A program made the translations under genes and the position numbers. 64,000 nt of DNA from Yinghuangia sp035454725 (GTDB lineage Bacteria; Actinomycetota; Actinomycetes; Streptomycetales; Streptomycetaceae). Position 1 is the first letter of the stretch. Each line of letters opens with the position of its first letter. Where the stretch lies: positions 310,001-374,000 of the forward strand of contig NZ_JBPKBI010000003.1 in NCBI RefSeq assembly GCF_051388935.1, in the 5' to 3' direction. This document shows, in pieces, positions 55,306-64,000 of this stretch. The notes below the pieces were generated by a model. It did no database searches, was not told the DNA's origin, and was given only the letters and a program-made list of their open reading frames with translations.

Positions 55306-55962
55306 TCAACCCGTGAGCCACGCATGACTCCGCCGTGCGAAAACCGCTCGGTGCCTTTCCAACCGGTTGACGCGCGCCCACCACCACCGCACGAAACACG
55401 CACGAAGCACGCACGAAGCACCGACGGGACGTTGCGCGTTGCTAACTGCGCTGGGTGGGGGGTTCCGTGACCTCCTCGCCGAGAGGCGTGAAGCCCAGTG
55501 CGGGATGCGGAGTTCCTCGCGCATGGCATCCGAGGTCGCGATGACCGAGCGAAAGTAGCGGTGCTGGGCGGTTTGGAAGGCCCCATCGGAGACCTGTGCG
55601 CCGTCGGCCAACAGGTCGCGCAGGTCCCGCACCCGCCGGAACGCATCCACACCGGCCTCGACCACAGCGGGCGGGGCCAGCATGGTGAGGCCGTATCTCT
55701 GCTCGAACAGCCCTGTCTCGGAGAACGCGCCGCGTATCGCCCTCCGGCGCTCCTCGGGGGTGTCGTACGCCGCCTCGGCCGCGTACCGCATGTTCTCGAC
55801 CGCGCGGGCGAGGTGGGACAGATAGGCCACGAAAGTCTCGCGCAGGATCTGGTTCGACTCGGCCTCGCGCGTCTGCTTCCAGCGGCCCCGGTCCACGACG
55901 TACGTCGCGACGATGCCCGCGAGGGCTCCGGCAATGGCACTCAACGGCGCGGCCCAGTCCAT
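55306..55962 (-). CDS. Membrane-anchored hypothetical protein
   Basis: A 218-aa protein starting MDWAAPLSAIAGALAGIVATYVVDRGRWKQTREAESNQILRETF: one N-terminal helix (about 5-22), then a helical cytosolic domain (FVAYLSHLARAVENMRYAAEAAYDTPEERRRAIRG ... SVIATSDAMREELRIPHWASRL). Similar short proteins are common in streptomycetes but have no assigned role. The last 50 residues are Arg/Trp-rich and poorly coding-like, overlapping a short ACGCACGAAGC repeat, so the natural end may have been altered. Confidence 0.6.
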   Translation of the reverse strand: MDWAAPLSAIAGALAGIVATYVVDRGRWKQTREAESNQILRETFVAYLSHLARAVENMRYAAEAAYDTPEERRRAIRGAFSETGLFEQRYGLTMLAPPAVVEAGVDAFRRVRDLRDLLADGAQVSDGAFQTAQHRYFRSVIATSDAMREELRIPHWASRLSARRSRNPPPSAVSNAQRPVGASCVLRACFVRWWWARVNRLERHRAVFARRSHAWLTG

Positions 55963-56276
55963 GGGCCGCGACTCTAGCGGCGCGTGCCGGGCCCCGAGAG
56001 TGGCCCGCCGGAGAACCCTGCTGTCCGAGCACCGCACGCCGTCTTTCGCGTCCTCGATGAACTGCGGCAGAGGCGACCTCTCCATCCACCTCCATCCACC
56101 GAACCGAAAGCGACCGTGTGATGTGCCGCGCCGTGCGCGTGCACCGGGCCCGCTGGACAGCGACATCAACACGTCCGCTCACGCCCCCGCACCCACCCGC
56201 CCCCAAAGCCGGCGGTTGTCGGGACGCGAAAAACCAAATGGCCAGGTCAGACTTTGTCTGACCTGGCCTTTGTCGG
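55963..56276. other. Intergenic region between tRNA-Thr and hypothetical gene
   Basis: About 310 bp. Its right part contains the tRNA terminator at 56240-56268. The rest shows no credible gene. Confidence 0.6.
56240..56268 (-). terminator. Rho-independent terminator of tRNA-Thr
   Basis: GGCCAGGTCAGAC / GTCTGACCTGGCC forms a 13-bp perfect stem with a TTT loop. On the minus strand it is followed by a T-rich tail (CATTTGGTTTTT). It lies 8 bp beyond the tRNA 3' end. Confidence 0.93.
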
Positions 56277-56350
56277 AGCCGCCTAAGGGAATCGAACCCT
56301 TGACCTACGCATTACGAGTGCGTCGCTCTGGCCGACTGAGCTAAGGCGGC
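56277..56350 (-). tRNA. tRNA-Thr, anticodon CGT
   Basis: The 74-nt minus-strand sequence folds as a complete cloverleaf: acceptor GCCGCCT/AGGCGGC, D-stem GCTC/GAGC, anticodon stem ACGCA/TGCGT with loop CTCGTAA (anticodon CGT, reading ACG), T-stem AAGGG/CCCTT with TTCGATT, and discriminator T. CCA is not encoded. The terminator follows directly. Confidence 0.97.
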
Positions 56351-56405
56351 GTTTCCCCGCCGTGGTGGTGGGGACGGCGACAAGCATACACAGGGGTCGG
56401 GGTGC

Positions 56406-57926
56406 TCAATCACAGGTTTTGCCGTCGGGGGGCAGGGCGCCCGTGAGGAGGTAGGTGTCGACGGCCGAGTCGACGCACGTGCTGCCTCGGAGGTAGGCGG
56501 TGTGGCCGTCGCCGTCGTAGGTGAGGAGCCGGGCGGAGTCGAGTTGGCCGGCGAGGGCCTGGGACCAGGCGTAGGGGGTGGCCGGGTCGCGGGTGGTGCC
56601 GATGACGAGGATGGGGGCGGCGCCCGGGGCGTGAATCTCGTGGGGGCGGCCGGTGGCCGGGATGGGCCAGGTGCCGCAGGCGAGCCCTGCCCACGCGAGG
56701 GTGCGGCCGAATGTGGGCGACGCCTGTTCGAATTCGGCGATTTGCGGCCTGACCTGCTCGGGCGTGGTCGCGGACGGGGGGTAGTCGAGGCAGTTGACCG
56801 CCGCGTTGGCGTACATGAGGTTGGCGTACTCGCCGTCCGCGCCGCGCTCGTAGTAGGTGTCGCTGAGGTCGAGCAGCAGGCTGCCGTCGCCGCGGAAGGC
56901 GGCCTGGAGGGCCAGGGTGAGCCGTGGCCACTGTTCGCTGGTGTAGAGCGGCGACAGGATGCCTGTTGTGGCGATCGACTCGGTGACCTGGCGCTTCGCA
57001 TCGCCGGGTAGCGGGCGCGCGTCCAGCTCGGCGAGGAACGCCTGGATGCGAGCGAGGGCCGCTTCGCGGGTGGCGCCGAGGTAACAGGAGCCGCCGGCCA
57101 GGCAGTCGTCGATGTAGGAGTTCAGCGCGGTCTGGAAGCCGCCGCCCTGCACGCGGTTGGCGACGGCCGCGGTCTGGTTGGGGTCGATGCCGCCGTCCAG
57201 CACGAAACGGCCGACCCGGTTGGGGAAGAGCTCGGCGTACACCGCGCCGAGGTATGTCCCGTACGACGCCCCGAAGTACCGGAGCTGTTCCTCGTCCAGC
57301 GCCTCGCGGATCTGGTCCATGTCGCGCGCGGCGTCCGCGGTGCCGACGTGGGCGAGCAGGGGCGCGGCGTCGGCCTGGCAGCCGCTGCCGAAGCGGGTGA
57401 AGCCGTCGACCAGCGCGGTTTCCTCCGCAGGCGTGTCGGGGGTCTGGTCGAGCTGCGTGTACGCATCCATATCGGCGTCGGAAAGGCATTCCACCGGAGC
57501 GCTGCGCCCCACGCCGCGCGGGTCGAACCCGACGATGTCGTAGCGCTCGCGCACGTTCTCGGGGAACGCCGACGCGGCGTAGCGCGCGAACGAGATCCCG
57601 GAGCCGCCCGGGCCGCCGGGGTTGACGACGAGCGTGCCGATCCGTTCGCCGCCCTTGGCCTTCGCCCGCAGCAGCGCGATGTCGATCTTCGCGCCGTCGG
57701 GGTCGGTGTAGTCGATCGGAACCGACAGCGTGCCGCACTCGTAGGCGCGTCCCTCGGGGCAGTCGCCCCAGTCGATCGACGAGGCACGGGGCATGGGAAC
57801 GGTGTTCGCGGAGCCGGGAGCCGGTGGAGTCGTGGGGGTCGCCTCGTCGTCCGAGTCGGTGCAGCCCGCCAGCAGACCCGCCAGCAGACCTGCGGTGGCC
57901 AGCGCCACGCCGACGCGTCGCCTCAC
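56406..57926 (-). CDS. TAP-like alpha/beta hydrolase lipoprotein (tripeptidyl aminopeptidase type)
   Basis: A 506-aa secreted serine hydrolase of the SlpD/SlpE/Tap family. GTG start at 57926 with GAGGGG about 10 nt upstream; signal peptide with lipobox LLAGC (C22). The oxyanion segment is NPGGPGGSG, the nucleophile elbow FGASYGTYLG, and TAP C-terminal VIGTTRDPATPYAWSQALAGQL carries the Asp, with His in GDGHTAY. It releases peptides from protein N-termini outside the cell. A paralogue lies immediately upstream in the same orientation. Confidence 0.9.
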   Translation of the reverse strand: MRRRVGVALATAGLLAGLLAGCTDSDDEATPTTPPAPGSANTVPMPRASSIDWGDCPEGRAYECGTLSVPIDYTDPDGAKIDIALLRAKAKGGERIGTLVVNPGGPGGSGISFARYAASAFPENVRERYDIVGFDPRGVGRSAPVECLSDADMDAYTQLDQTPDTPAEETALVDGFTRFGSGCQADAAPLLAHVGTADAARDMDQIREALDEEQLRYFGASYGTYLGAVYAELFPNRVGRFVLDGGIDPNQTAAVANRVQGGGFQTALNSYIDDCLAGGSCYLGATREAALARIQAFLAELDARPLPGDAKRQVTESIATTGILSPLYTSEQWPRLTLALQAAFRGDGSLLLDLSDTYYERGADGEYANLMYANAAVNCLDYPPSATTPEQVRPQIAEFEQASPTFGRTLAWAGLACGTWPIPATGRPHEIHAPGAAPILVIGTTRDPATPYAWSQALAGQLDSARLLTYDGDGHTAYLRGSTCVDSAVDTYLLTGALPPDGKTCD

Positions 57927-58106
57927 ACGTACCAGCCCCTCGTTCGCGCGGCTCTCGGCCACGCATCGGGGCCGACCTGTCGGACGAGCGTAACGGCACG
58001 CGCGCGGATCTCCCGCGCCTGCGCACGACACGCACGGGAGCGTCCGGTTTCGGCGTTGCCGCGCGCGTTTACCGGACCAAAGTGATCGCGCGTGACCGCC
58101 GGCGGC

Positions 58107-59705
58107 TCAGGAACACCGCGTGCCGGCAGCCGGCAGTGTGCCGGAGACGAGGTACGCGTTGACCGCGTCGTCGATGCATTCGTTGCCGTGGCCGTACGCG
58201 GTGTGCCCCTCCCCGTCGAGAGTGAGCAGCGTCGCGTTCTCGAAGCCCGCCGCCAGGCGCTCCGCGGCCGCGTACGGCGTGGCGGGGTCGCCCGTCGTGC
58301 CGACCACGAGGATGGGGTTGCTGCCGGGCGCCTTGACCGCGTGCGGCTTTTCGGTGGTGCGGAACGGCCAGAACTCGCAGCTCGGGTCGTCGAAGTCGGC
58401 GGCGGTGACGTCGCGCGAGAACAAGGGCGCCTCGCGGCGCATGCGCTCCAAAGCCTCCTGGACCCGTTGCGGTGACGGCGCCTCGGCCATGCTGTCGGCG
58501 CAGCTGATCACCCGGAACGCGTCCATCATGCCGTCGTAGCGGCCGTCCTCGTCGCGTCCGTTGTAGGCGTCGGCATACACCATGAAGGCCGTACCGTCGC
58601 CGTCCATCGCCATGTTGAAGGCCTCGCGCAGCGCGGGCCAGCCCTGCTCCGCGTCGCTGTAGAGAAGGCTGATCATGCCGGTCCACCCCAGGTTGGACGT
58701 CAGCTCGCGGCCGTCGCCCAGGCGCGTCCGCAGCGGCTCGTCGCGCAGCCCGTCGAGGAAGTCGATGCCGACGAGCGCCGCGCGGTCCGGGTCGGTGCCG
58801 AGCGGGCAGCTCGCACGTGTCGCGCAGTCCTGCGCGAAGCGGGTGTACGACTGTTCGAATCCGACCTGTTGCCCGATCGTGTCGTCGAGCGGGTCCGCCG
58901 CCGGGTCGACGGCGCCGTCCAGGACGAGGCGGCCGACGCGTGCGGGGAACTCCTCGGCGTACAGCGCGCCGAGGTAGGTGCCGTACGAGTAGCCGAGGTA
59001 GTTGAGTTTCTCGTCGCCCAGCAGGGACCGCAGTATGTCCATGTCGCGCGCGACGTTGCGGCTGCCGACGTGCGGCAGCAGCTCGCCGGACTTCTCCTGG
59101 CAGCCGGCCACGAACTCCTTGTCGAGGGTGTCCTCGAACTCCTCGGCCTCGGGGTCCTGCGGCTCGGGCCCGTCCTCGGCGTTCATCCGGTCGCGGGCGT
59201 CGTCGTCGAGGCAGGACACCGGCGAACTCTCGCCGACACCTCGCGGATCGAAGCCGATGATGTCGAAACTCGCGTGGATCGCGGGGTCGACGTCGACGAA
59301 GCTGTTCTTGAGGTAGTCGAGGCCGGACCCCCCGGGACCACCGGGGTTCGTCAGCATCGAGCCGACCCGCGGTCCGGAGCCGTCACTTCGAAGACGCATC
59401 ACCGATATCCGGATTTCCTTGCCGTCCGGGTCGGCGTAGTCGAGCGGCACCCGGAGCCGGGTGCACTCCAGGTCGCGCTCGTCGCCCTCGGTCTCCGGGT
59501 CGTCGTCGCAGGCCGACCACGCCAAATCCTGTGTGTAGAAAGCGGCCAGCTCGGGGTCGTTCGAACCCTTGCCCGCGGAGTCCTTGATCCTGCCGGCCAC
59601 GCTTCCGCCCGGCCCCGGACTGCATCCGCCGACAAGCGCGGTCGCGACAAGGGCGGCGGGTATCGCGGTCCGCATACGGGCGGCGCGGCGGTTGATGGTC
59701 CTCAC
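58107..59705 (-). CDS. TAP-like alpha/beta hydrolase lipoprotein, paralogue
   Basis: A 532-aa paralogue with the same layout: signal peptide and lipobox VGGC (C28), oxyanion NPGGPGGSGLDYL, nucleophile LGYSYGTYLG, ECADSM-type cysteines, and TAP C-terminal VVGTTGDPATPYAAAERLAAGF with catalytic His in GEGHTAYGHGN. Start GTG 59705; an ATG at 59675 would still leave a signal peptide. The two genes probably arose by tandem duplication and may differ in peptide preference. Confidence 0.9.
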   Translation of the reverse strand: MRTINRRAARMRTAIPAALVATALVGGCSPGPGGSVAGRIKDSAGKGSNDPELAAFYTQDLAWSACDDDPETEGDERDLECTRLRVPLDYADPDGKEIRISVMRLRSDGSGPRVGSMLTNPGGPGGSGLDYLKNSFVDVDPAIHASFDIIGFDPRGVGESSPVSCLDDDARDRMNAEDGPEPQDPEAEEFEDTLDKEFVAGCQEKSGELLPHVGSRNVARDMDILRSLLGDEKLNYLGYSYGTYLGALYAEEFPARVGRLVLDGAVDPAADPLDDTIGQQVGFEQSYTRFAQDCATRASCPLGTDPDRAALVGIDFLDGLRDEPLRTRLGDGRELTSNLGWTGMISLLYSDAEQGWPALREAFNMAMDGDGTAFMVYADAYNGRDEDGRYDGMMDAFRVISCADSMAEAPSPQRVQEALERMRREAPLFSRDVTAADFDDPSCEFWPFRTTEKPHAVKAPGSNPILVVGTTGDPATPYAAAERLAAGFENATLLTLDGEGHTAYGHGNECIDDAVNAYLVSGTLPAAGTRCS

Positions 59706-59854
59706 GCGCCATGACTACCACGTACTGGCGTTCGACGTTCCACCGGCTTGGGACGTCCGTGTGAACGCCGTGCGGGGGTACGGCACCGCACTGACGTGCG
59801 ACGCAGCGCCAACCGCCGTTTTTCGCCCGGAGATTGACGGTCGGCGAGTGGCGG

Positions 59855-61450
59855 TCAGGAACTCGTCGCGCGCCGCGTGGCCGTCGCGGTTGCGCCGGCG
59901 CCGGCCGTCGTAGGCGCTCCGCTCGGTGAGCCCGACGCCGGAGCGTCGTCGTCGACGAGCGTCGAGTCGGTCACGTTGCGCTCGAAGAACGCGAGTGCGG
60001 ACGGGAGTTGCCGAGACGTGTCCGACGAGGTGTTCGTCGCGGTCTCGACCACGGTCGGAGATTGCGCGGCGTCCTTGAGGGCCGTGGACGCCTGCCGCCC
60101 CGCGGTGTCCGACGCCGTGTCGACCAGCAGGAGGTTCACATCGGGGCGTTGGGCCACCAAGGTGAGCGGTTCCTGCGGCTGACGCACTCCCGCGCCGGTC
60201 GGCCACAGCGGCGAACGCAGTGTGGTGCCGCCCGACAGGCTCGCAGCGGTCGCGTAGTACTGCGGGTACTGCAACGCGTACTTCGCGGCGCACAGCCCGC
60301 CGGCCTCCTCGCCGAGCAGCGCCCACGACGAGCGGTCGGTCGCGACGCGGAATGTCGCGGCGACCGCCTCGCGCACGTCCTCGTTGTGGAAGGTGGCCAT
60401 ACGCGGTCGGCCGGGGATGTCGCTGCACTCGGTGTCGAGGGCTTCCGGGGTCGACGCCGCGTCCAACTCCGACTGCTGATAGGGCGTCAGCTCAGGGGCC
60501 ACGACGATGAACGGCGGCAACGTCCCGTCCGCCACCCCGGCGACGAGCTTCGCGAGCAGCCCCGAATCGGTTTCCAGAAGGGAGTTCTCGCCGATGCCGG
60601 GGTACGCGGAGTGCACCACGAGGACCGGGAACCGCTTCGTCCGCAGGGCATCGCTCTGGTACTGCGGCGGCAGCCACACCCACACGTCGGCGGTGACTCC
60701 CGATCGACGGCCGTCCAGCAGCAGGTGGTTCAGCGTGCCGCCCGAACGGGTGCCCTGCGCCTCGAACTTCTGCGGTGCGAGCGGGCCGAACGTATCCGTC
60801 GGACCGGCGGACGGACGCTGCGTGGAGTCCGAACTCATCGCCGCCGCAGGAGCGGTGCCGTCGTTGTCGTCACCGTCGATGCTGTCGTACGCCAGCACCC
60901 CCACGGCGCAGGCCACGACCACGAACGCCAACATGACCGCGCCGACGACGAGTTGCGAACGCCGCCTGCGCGCCGGACGCGGCACCGGAGCGGCCCGGTC
61001 GGGAGCGATCTCGACGACGTCGGAGGCGACGGCGATCGGAGCGGTGCCGGAAGTGTTCGTTCGGGTGGCACTCGGCGACGCAGCACTCGGCGGCGCGGCA
61101 ACCGGCTGCCCGGCAACGGGTTTTCCGGCCGCGGTCCTCTCTTCGGCGGGCCGTTCACCGGCAGAGCCGTGGGCGACGGGCTTCCCGAGGAGGGGCCTGT
61201 CGGCTGCCGGCTCGGGGGCGGATGGGGCGGATTCCGTCGGGGCGGCCGTCAGCGGAACCGGAGCGGGGGGTCTGCCGGGTGGTGACGGGGGCAGCGTCTT
61301 GCCGGTCTCGTCCGTGAAATCGCCTGCCGGAGCCGGTTGTTGCGCCCCCTGGGACGCCGCGCGTCGCGCACGGACGAAGAGGGCGACAGCGAAGCCCAAC
61401 GTCACCGCGATGAGCAGGCCTTTGAGCGCCTTCCGTGTCACCGGTCGCAC
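59855..61450 (-). CDS. Membrane-anchored alpha/beta-hydrolase-fold (esterase-like) protein
   Basis: A 531-aa protein starting (GTG) VRPVTRKALKGLLIAV with a first transmembrane helix (about 8-25), a long Pro/Ala/Glu linker, and a second helix (about 155-178). The extracellular domain resembles mycolyltransferase/esterase-D-like hydrolases: GGTLNHLLLDGRRSGVTADVWVWLPPQYQ and RFPVLVVHSAYPGIGE. At the expected nucleophile elbow, WALLGEEAGGLCAAKYAL, the usual Ser in GxSxGG is replaced by Glu, so catalysis by the standard triad is doubtful. AAGGACG precedes the start. Confidence 0.75.
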   Translation of the reverse strand: MRPVTRKALKGLLIAVTLGFAVALFVRARRAASQGAQQPAPAGDFTDETGKTLPPSPPGRPPAPVPLTAAPTESAPSAPEPAADRPLLGKPVAHGSAGERPAEERTAAGKPVAGQPVAAPPSAASPSATRTNTSGTAPIAVASDVVEIAPDRAAPVPRPARRRRSQLVVGAVMLAFVVVACAVGVLAYDSIDGDDNDGTAPAAAMSSDSTQRPSAGPTDTFGPLAPQKFEAQGTRSGGTLNHLLLDGRRSGVTADVWVWLPPQYQSDALRTKRFPVLVVHSAYPGIGENSLLETDSGLLAKLVAGVADGTLPPFIVVAPELTPYQQSELDAASTPEALDTECSDIPGRPRMATFHNEDVREAVAATFRVATDRSSWALLGEEAGGLCAAKYALQYPQYYATAASLSGGTTLRSPLWPTGAGVRQPQEPLTLVAQRPDVNLLLVDTASDTAGRQASTALKDAAQSPTVVETATNTSSDTSRQLPSALAFFERNVTDSTLVDDDAPASGSPSGAPTTAGAGATATATRRATSS

Positions 61451-61681
61451 CGACTTGCACCGTCCTTGGCAATAGGAAGTAAGCGTTCGGCAGGGGGCGA
61501 TGGACGCGAGGCGAACACCCGGGGTCCCAGGGCCCACTCCCGGCCGCCGGCTGCCGTGGGAACTCTCCCACGTCGACGCGCCGAACACGGCTCCGGGTTC
61601 CCGTCTTCGCCCGTTCGGGCGCCGCCCGCCGCAGAGTGCCGCGCCCACCCGGCGAGCGGCAGACGGGTGATCCGCGTACGG

Positions 61682-62869
61682 TCAACCGGCCCGCAGGCTC
61701 AGCGTCATCGCCTCCACCGCGAGCAGAGGCGCGACGTTCGCGTCGATCGCGCGCCGACACGCGAGAATCGCCTCTATGCGGCGCAACGTGGCCTCCGGCG
61801 TCGACGCACGAGCCACGCCCTCCAACGCCGGTCGCATCTCCTCGTTCGCCAACGACACGTCGGCGCCGAACTGCAAGGCGAGCACGTCGCGGTAGAACGC
61901 CGCCAAGTCGGTCAGCGCGAGGTCCAGCGAATCCCGCTGGGTGCGCGTCGCCCGCTTCTTCTGACGCCCCTCCAACTCCTTCACCACACCCGCGGTGCCC
62001 GACGGCAGACGGCCCCCCGGGCCCGTGGCGCCCAACGCGCTGCGCAACTCCTCGGTCTCGCGCGCGTCGAGGTCCGTCGTGATCTCCTTGGCCTCCGCAG
62101 CCGCCGCGTCGACGAGGCGCTGCGCCGCAGCCATGCAACTGCCGATCTCGGCGAGCTGAAGCGGCAGCCGCAGCACCTCGGCCCGCCGCAACCGGGTCTG
62201 TTCGTCGGTGGCGAGACGCCTGGCCCGTCCGATGTGACCGCCGGTCGCGCGGGCGGCGTACGCGGCCATCGCCGGGTCGACGCCGTCGCGGCGCGCCAGC
62301 ATGTCGGCGACGGCGGCGACCGGCGGCGTGCACAGTGCGATGTGGCGGCAGCGGGAGCGGATGGTCGGCAGCGCGTCCTCGACCGAGGGCGCACAGAGCA
62401 TCCAGACCGTACGCGAGGCGGGCTCCTCGATGGCCTTGAGCAGGACGTTCCCGGCGCCTTCGGTGAGGCGGTCGGCGTCTTCCAGGACGATCACCTGCCA
62501 CCGTCCGCCCGATGGGGACATCGCGGCGCGGCGTACCAGGTCGCGGGTCTCCTTGACGCCGATCGACAGCAGCTCGGTGCCGACCACGTCGACGTCGGCG
62601 TGCGTACCGGTCAGGGACGTGTGGCAGCCGTCGCAGAACCCGCAGCCCGGTTCCGCGCCGAGTGCGAGGTCAGGGCTCACACACTGCAGCGCTGCGGCGA
62701 ACGCGCGCGCCGCAGTCGACCGGCCGGAACCGGGCGGCCCGGTGAACAGCCAGGCGTGCGTCATACCGCCGGCGGCCTCCCCGGCGAGCACACCCTGCGC
62801 GGCCGAAGCAGCGGCGCGCAGTTGGCCGACGACGCGGTCCTGGCCGACCAGGTCGTCCCAGACGGTCAC
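61682..62869 (-). CDS. holB: DNA polymerase III subunit delta'
   Basis: Clamp-loader subunit that positions the sliding clamp on DNA. The 395-aa protein starts (GTG) VTVWDDLVGQDRVVGQL with GAAGGAG 8 nt upstream. Walker A is GPPGSGRST (44-52), with Arg for Lys as is usual in non-hydrolysing delta'. Zinc-module cysteines lie in CGFCDGC, and RSRC supplies the arginine-finger motif. It follows tmk across a spacer with two strong hairpins, matching the common tmk-holB order. Confidence 0.93.
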   Translation of the reverse strand: MTVWDDLVGQDRVVGQLRAAASAAQGVLAGEAAGGMTHAWLFTGPPGSGRSTAARAFAAALQCVSPDLALGAEPGCGFCDGCHTSLTGTHADVDVVGTELLSIGVKETRDLVRRAAMSPSGGRWQVIVLEDADRLTEGAGNVLLKAIEEPASRTVWMLCAPSVEDALPTIRSRCRHIALCTPPVAAVADMLARRDGVDPAMAAYAARATGGHIGRARRLATDEQTRLRRAEVLRLPLQLAEIGSCMAAAQRLVDAAAAEAKEITTDLDARETEELRSALGATGPGGRLPSGTAGVVKELEGRQKKRATRTQRDSLDLALTDLAAFYRDVLALQFGADVSLANEEMRPALEGVARASTPEATLRRIEAILACRRAIDANVAPLLAVEAMTLSLRAG

Positions 62870-62994
62870 GTGACGCGCTCCTTCTCGGGCTGTACAAGCG
62901 GAAACGGAACCGGTCGGCACGCGACGGCTCCGCCCCCGAAGGTACCGGGCGGCACGGACACCAGGCGACGGCGTCGTGTCGCGGCGGAACGGCG

Positions 62995-63027
62995 ACGCCG
63001 CCCTCCCCCGACGGGTGAGGGCGGCGT
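62995..63027 (-). terminator. Hairpin between tmk and holB (proximal to holB)
   Basis: ACGCCGCCCTC / GAGGGCGGCGT gives an 11-bp perfect stem with an 11-nt loop. It lies downstream of tmk and upstream of holB, so it could end or attenuate tmk transcription. Confidence 0.7.
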
Positions 63028-63041
63028 GGTGGCCGCCGCGC

Positions 63042-63088
63042 GCCCTGCCCGCCGCATCCGTCGCACCGGGCACAACGGCGGGCAGGGC
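63042..63088 (-). terminator. Hairpin directly after tmk
   Basis: GCCCTGCCCGCCG / CGGCGGGCAGGGC gives a 13-bp perfect stem with a 21-nt loop, 69 bp after the tmk stop. With the second hairpin it makes a tandem terminator. Confidence 0.7.
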
Positions 63089-63157
63089 GGCGGCGTCCGT
63101 CACCGGCGCAGGTCGCACACCGACCCGCCGTGGCACGCGGAGCGCACCGCCACGGGC

Positions 63158-64000
63158 TCAGGGCTTGCGTCGCCAGCGGCTGCGGCGCGACGCCTTCCCC
63201 TGCTGCTCCTGCTGTTCCTCCTGCGACGGCTCCGGCGCCGACTCCGCGTCCGTCTGCGGCGTCTCTCCGGCACTCCACGAACCGAGGAGGTCGTCGGCGA
63301 GCTCACGCCCGTCCCGACCTCCCTCGCCGCGCGGCTCCTGCCCGCTCTGCGGCAGCACCGCGGTTTCGTCGATGCGCACCTTCGGGATCTGCTGCGTGTC
63401 GTCCTCGGACCCCGGCGGCGGTTCCTCGACCGGACGCGGCCGGACGATCTCCAGCTCCGCGGTGTCGGGCTCGACGACGGTCACGACCTTCAGCTCGGTG
63501 GTGTCCGCCTCGACCGCCGGCACCACCAGCGTCTGCCCCGGGGACGCGGAGTCGGCGGCCGACCGCGCGGCGCCGGTCGGCGTACTCCCGCCGCCACCGC
63601 TCGGCGAGTCCGTGTCGTCGTCGTCCCGGTCGTCGTCGGCCTCGGCGGCCAACGCGGCGGCCTCCTTGGCCGCGCGCGCCTGCGCCGCCGCCGCGGCCAC
63701 GACCGCTCGTGCGGCGTCCGCTTCCGCCGCGCGGCGCTCCTCCTCGGCGAGCCGCAGCGCCTCCTCGGCCTTCTCGCGCTCCTCGGCTCGGCGCTTCGCC
63801 TCCTCGGCGCGGCGCGCGGCCTCCTCCCGGCGGCGCTTGATGTCGGCGGCGGCCTCCTCCTCGCGGCGGCGGCGCTCCTCGTCGGCCCGGCGGCGGCGCT
63901 CGGCCTCGGCGGCCCGCTCCTGCTCGGCCGCGAGGCGCTCGCGCTCGGCGCGCAGCGCGGTTTCCTCCTCGATCCGGCGCGCCTGCTCCCGGCGGATGCG
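63158..64000 (-). CDS. tmk: Thymidylate kinase, C-terminal tail (partial, runs off the window)
   Basis: Only the last 280 codons are present. They form a highly charged Glu/Arg/Ala helix-rich region (EERRRREEEAAADIKRRREE; RRAEEAKRRAEEREKAEEALRLAEEE) and an acidic end with QQIPKVRIDETAVLPQ and a basic RRSRWRRKP terminus. Streptomycete Tmk proteins are about 1000 aa with a membrane-like N-terminus, a central dTMP kinase and such a tail. I infer tmk from this tail and the downstream holB; the kinase domain itself lies outside the window. The frame is open to 64000. Confidence 0.75.
   Translation of the reverse strand, partial: RIRREQARRIEEETALRAERERLAAEQERAAEAERRRRADEERRRREEEAAADIKRRREEAARRAEEAKRRAEEREKAEEALRLAEEERRAAEADAARAVVAAAAAQARAAKEAAALAAEADDDRDDDDTDSPSGGGGSTPTGAARSAADSASPGQTLVVPAVEADTTELKVVTVVEPDTAELEIVRPRPVEEPPPGSEDDTQQIPKVRIDETAVLPQSGQEPRGEGGRDGRELADDLLGSWSAGETPQTDAESAPEPSQEEQQEQQGKASRRSRWRRKP

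Overview
The window is a high-GC actinobacterial chromosome segment. Codon use, frequent GTG/TTG starts, and the gene order dacB, Zn-metalloprotease, tilS, hpt, ftsH, folE, folP, folB, folK with divergent ppa all match Streptomycetaceae and relatives; I cannot name the genus. The sequence is a draft assembly: two runs of N (14490-14621 and 50940-51028) interrupt tilS and the 3' end of a lacI-type gene.

Layout. 0-6 kb: a family III CoA-transferase, two bacterial PH-domain membrane proteins, an orphan nuoD paralogue and a membrane-anchored coiled-coil protein. 6.5-18 kb (minus strand): a housekeeping block for folate synthesis (folE, folP, an NTF2-like gene, folB, folK, a DUF3180 membrane protein), ftsH, hpt, tilS, a DUF2342 metalloprotease and dacB. 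Many junctions are 4-bp GTGA overlaps, so translation is probably coupled. 18-28 kb: ppa, a beta-propeller-like protein, DedA, membrane proteins, two luciferase-like oxidoreductases, a lipoprotein L,D-transpeptidase, an AAC(3)-type acetyltransferase, and a zinc alcohol dehydrogenase followed by DUF4235 and a heme-oxygenase-like di-iron protein. A CDGSH Fe-S protein and a HemK2-like methyltransferase converge on that group.

30-34 kb: lutABC (L-lactate oxidation to pyruvate) with a divergent FadR-type regulator and a clear TGGTC-N-GACCA operator. 34-38 kb is accessory: a MerR regulator facing a class IV aminotransferase through a 19-bp-spacer promoter, a solitary ATPase with a DUF234/nuclease-like C-terminus, and a decayed Scr1/DUF397 pair cut at a 17-bp perfect hairpin.

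38-51 kb: a complete L-rhamnose catabolic and ABC-uptake locus under a LacI-type regulator with two operator-like palindromes. It encodes kinase, isomerase, mutarotase, a fused aldolase/dehydrogenase, an additional arabinose/fucose-isomerase-like protein and an RhaSQPT-type transporter. L-lactaldehyde from rhamnose, once oxidised to L-lactate, could feed the nearby LutABC.

51-64 kb: a Nudix hydrolase, a broken ABC exporter, small membrane proteins, tRNA-Thr(CGT) with a strong terminator, two TAP-like secreted peptidase paralogues, an anchored alpha/beta hydrolase, holB, and the 3' part of an extended tmk.

I found no CRISPR array, prophage, intact insertion sequence or recognisable biosynthetic gene cluster. 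The most unusual signals are small: a 40-bp perfect inverted repeat between ftsH and the folE-folP spacer, a 26-codon ORF joining lutA to lutB by ATGA overlaps at both ends, a hairpin between the ftsH Shine-Dalgarno and its start, and the MerR-type leaderless promoter.
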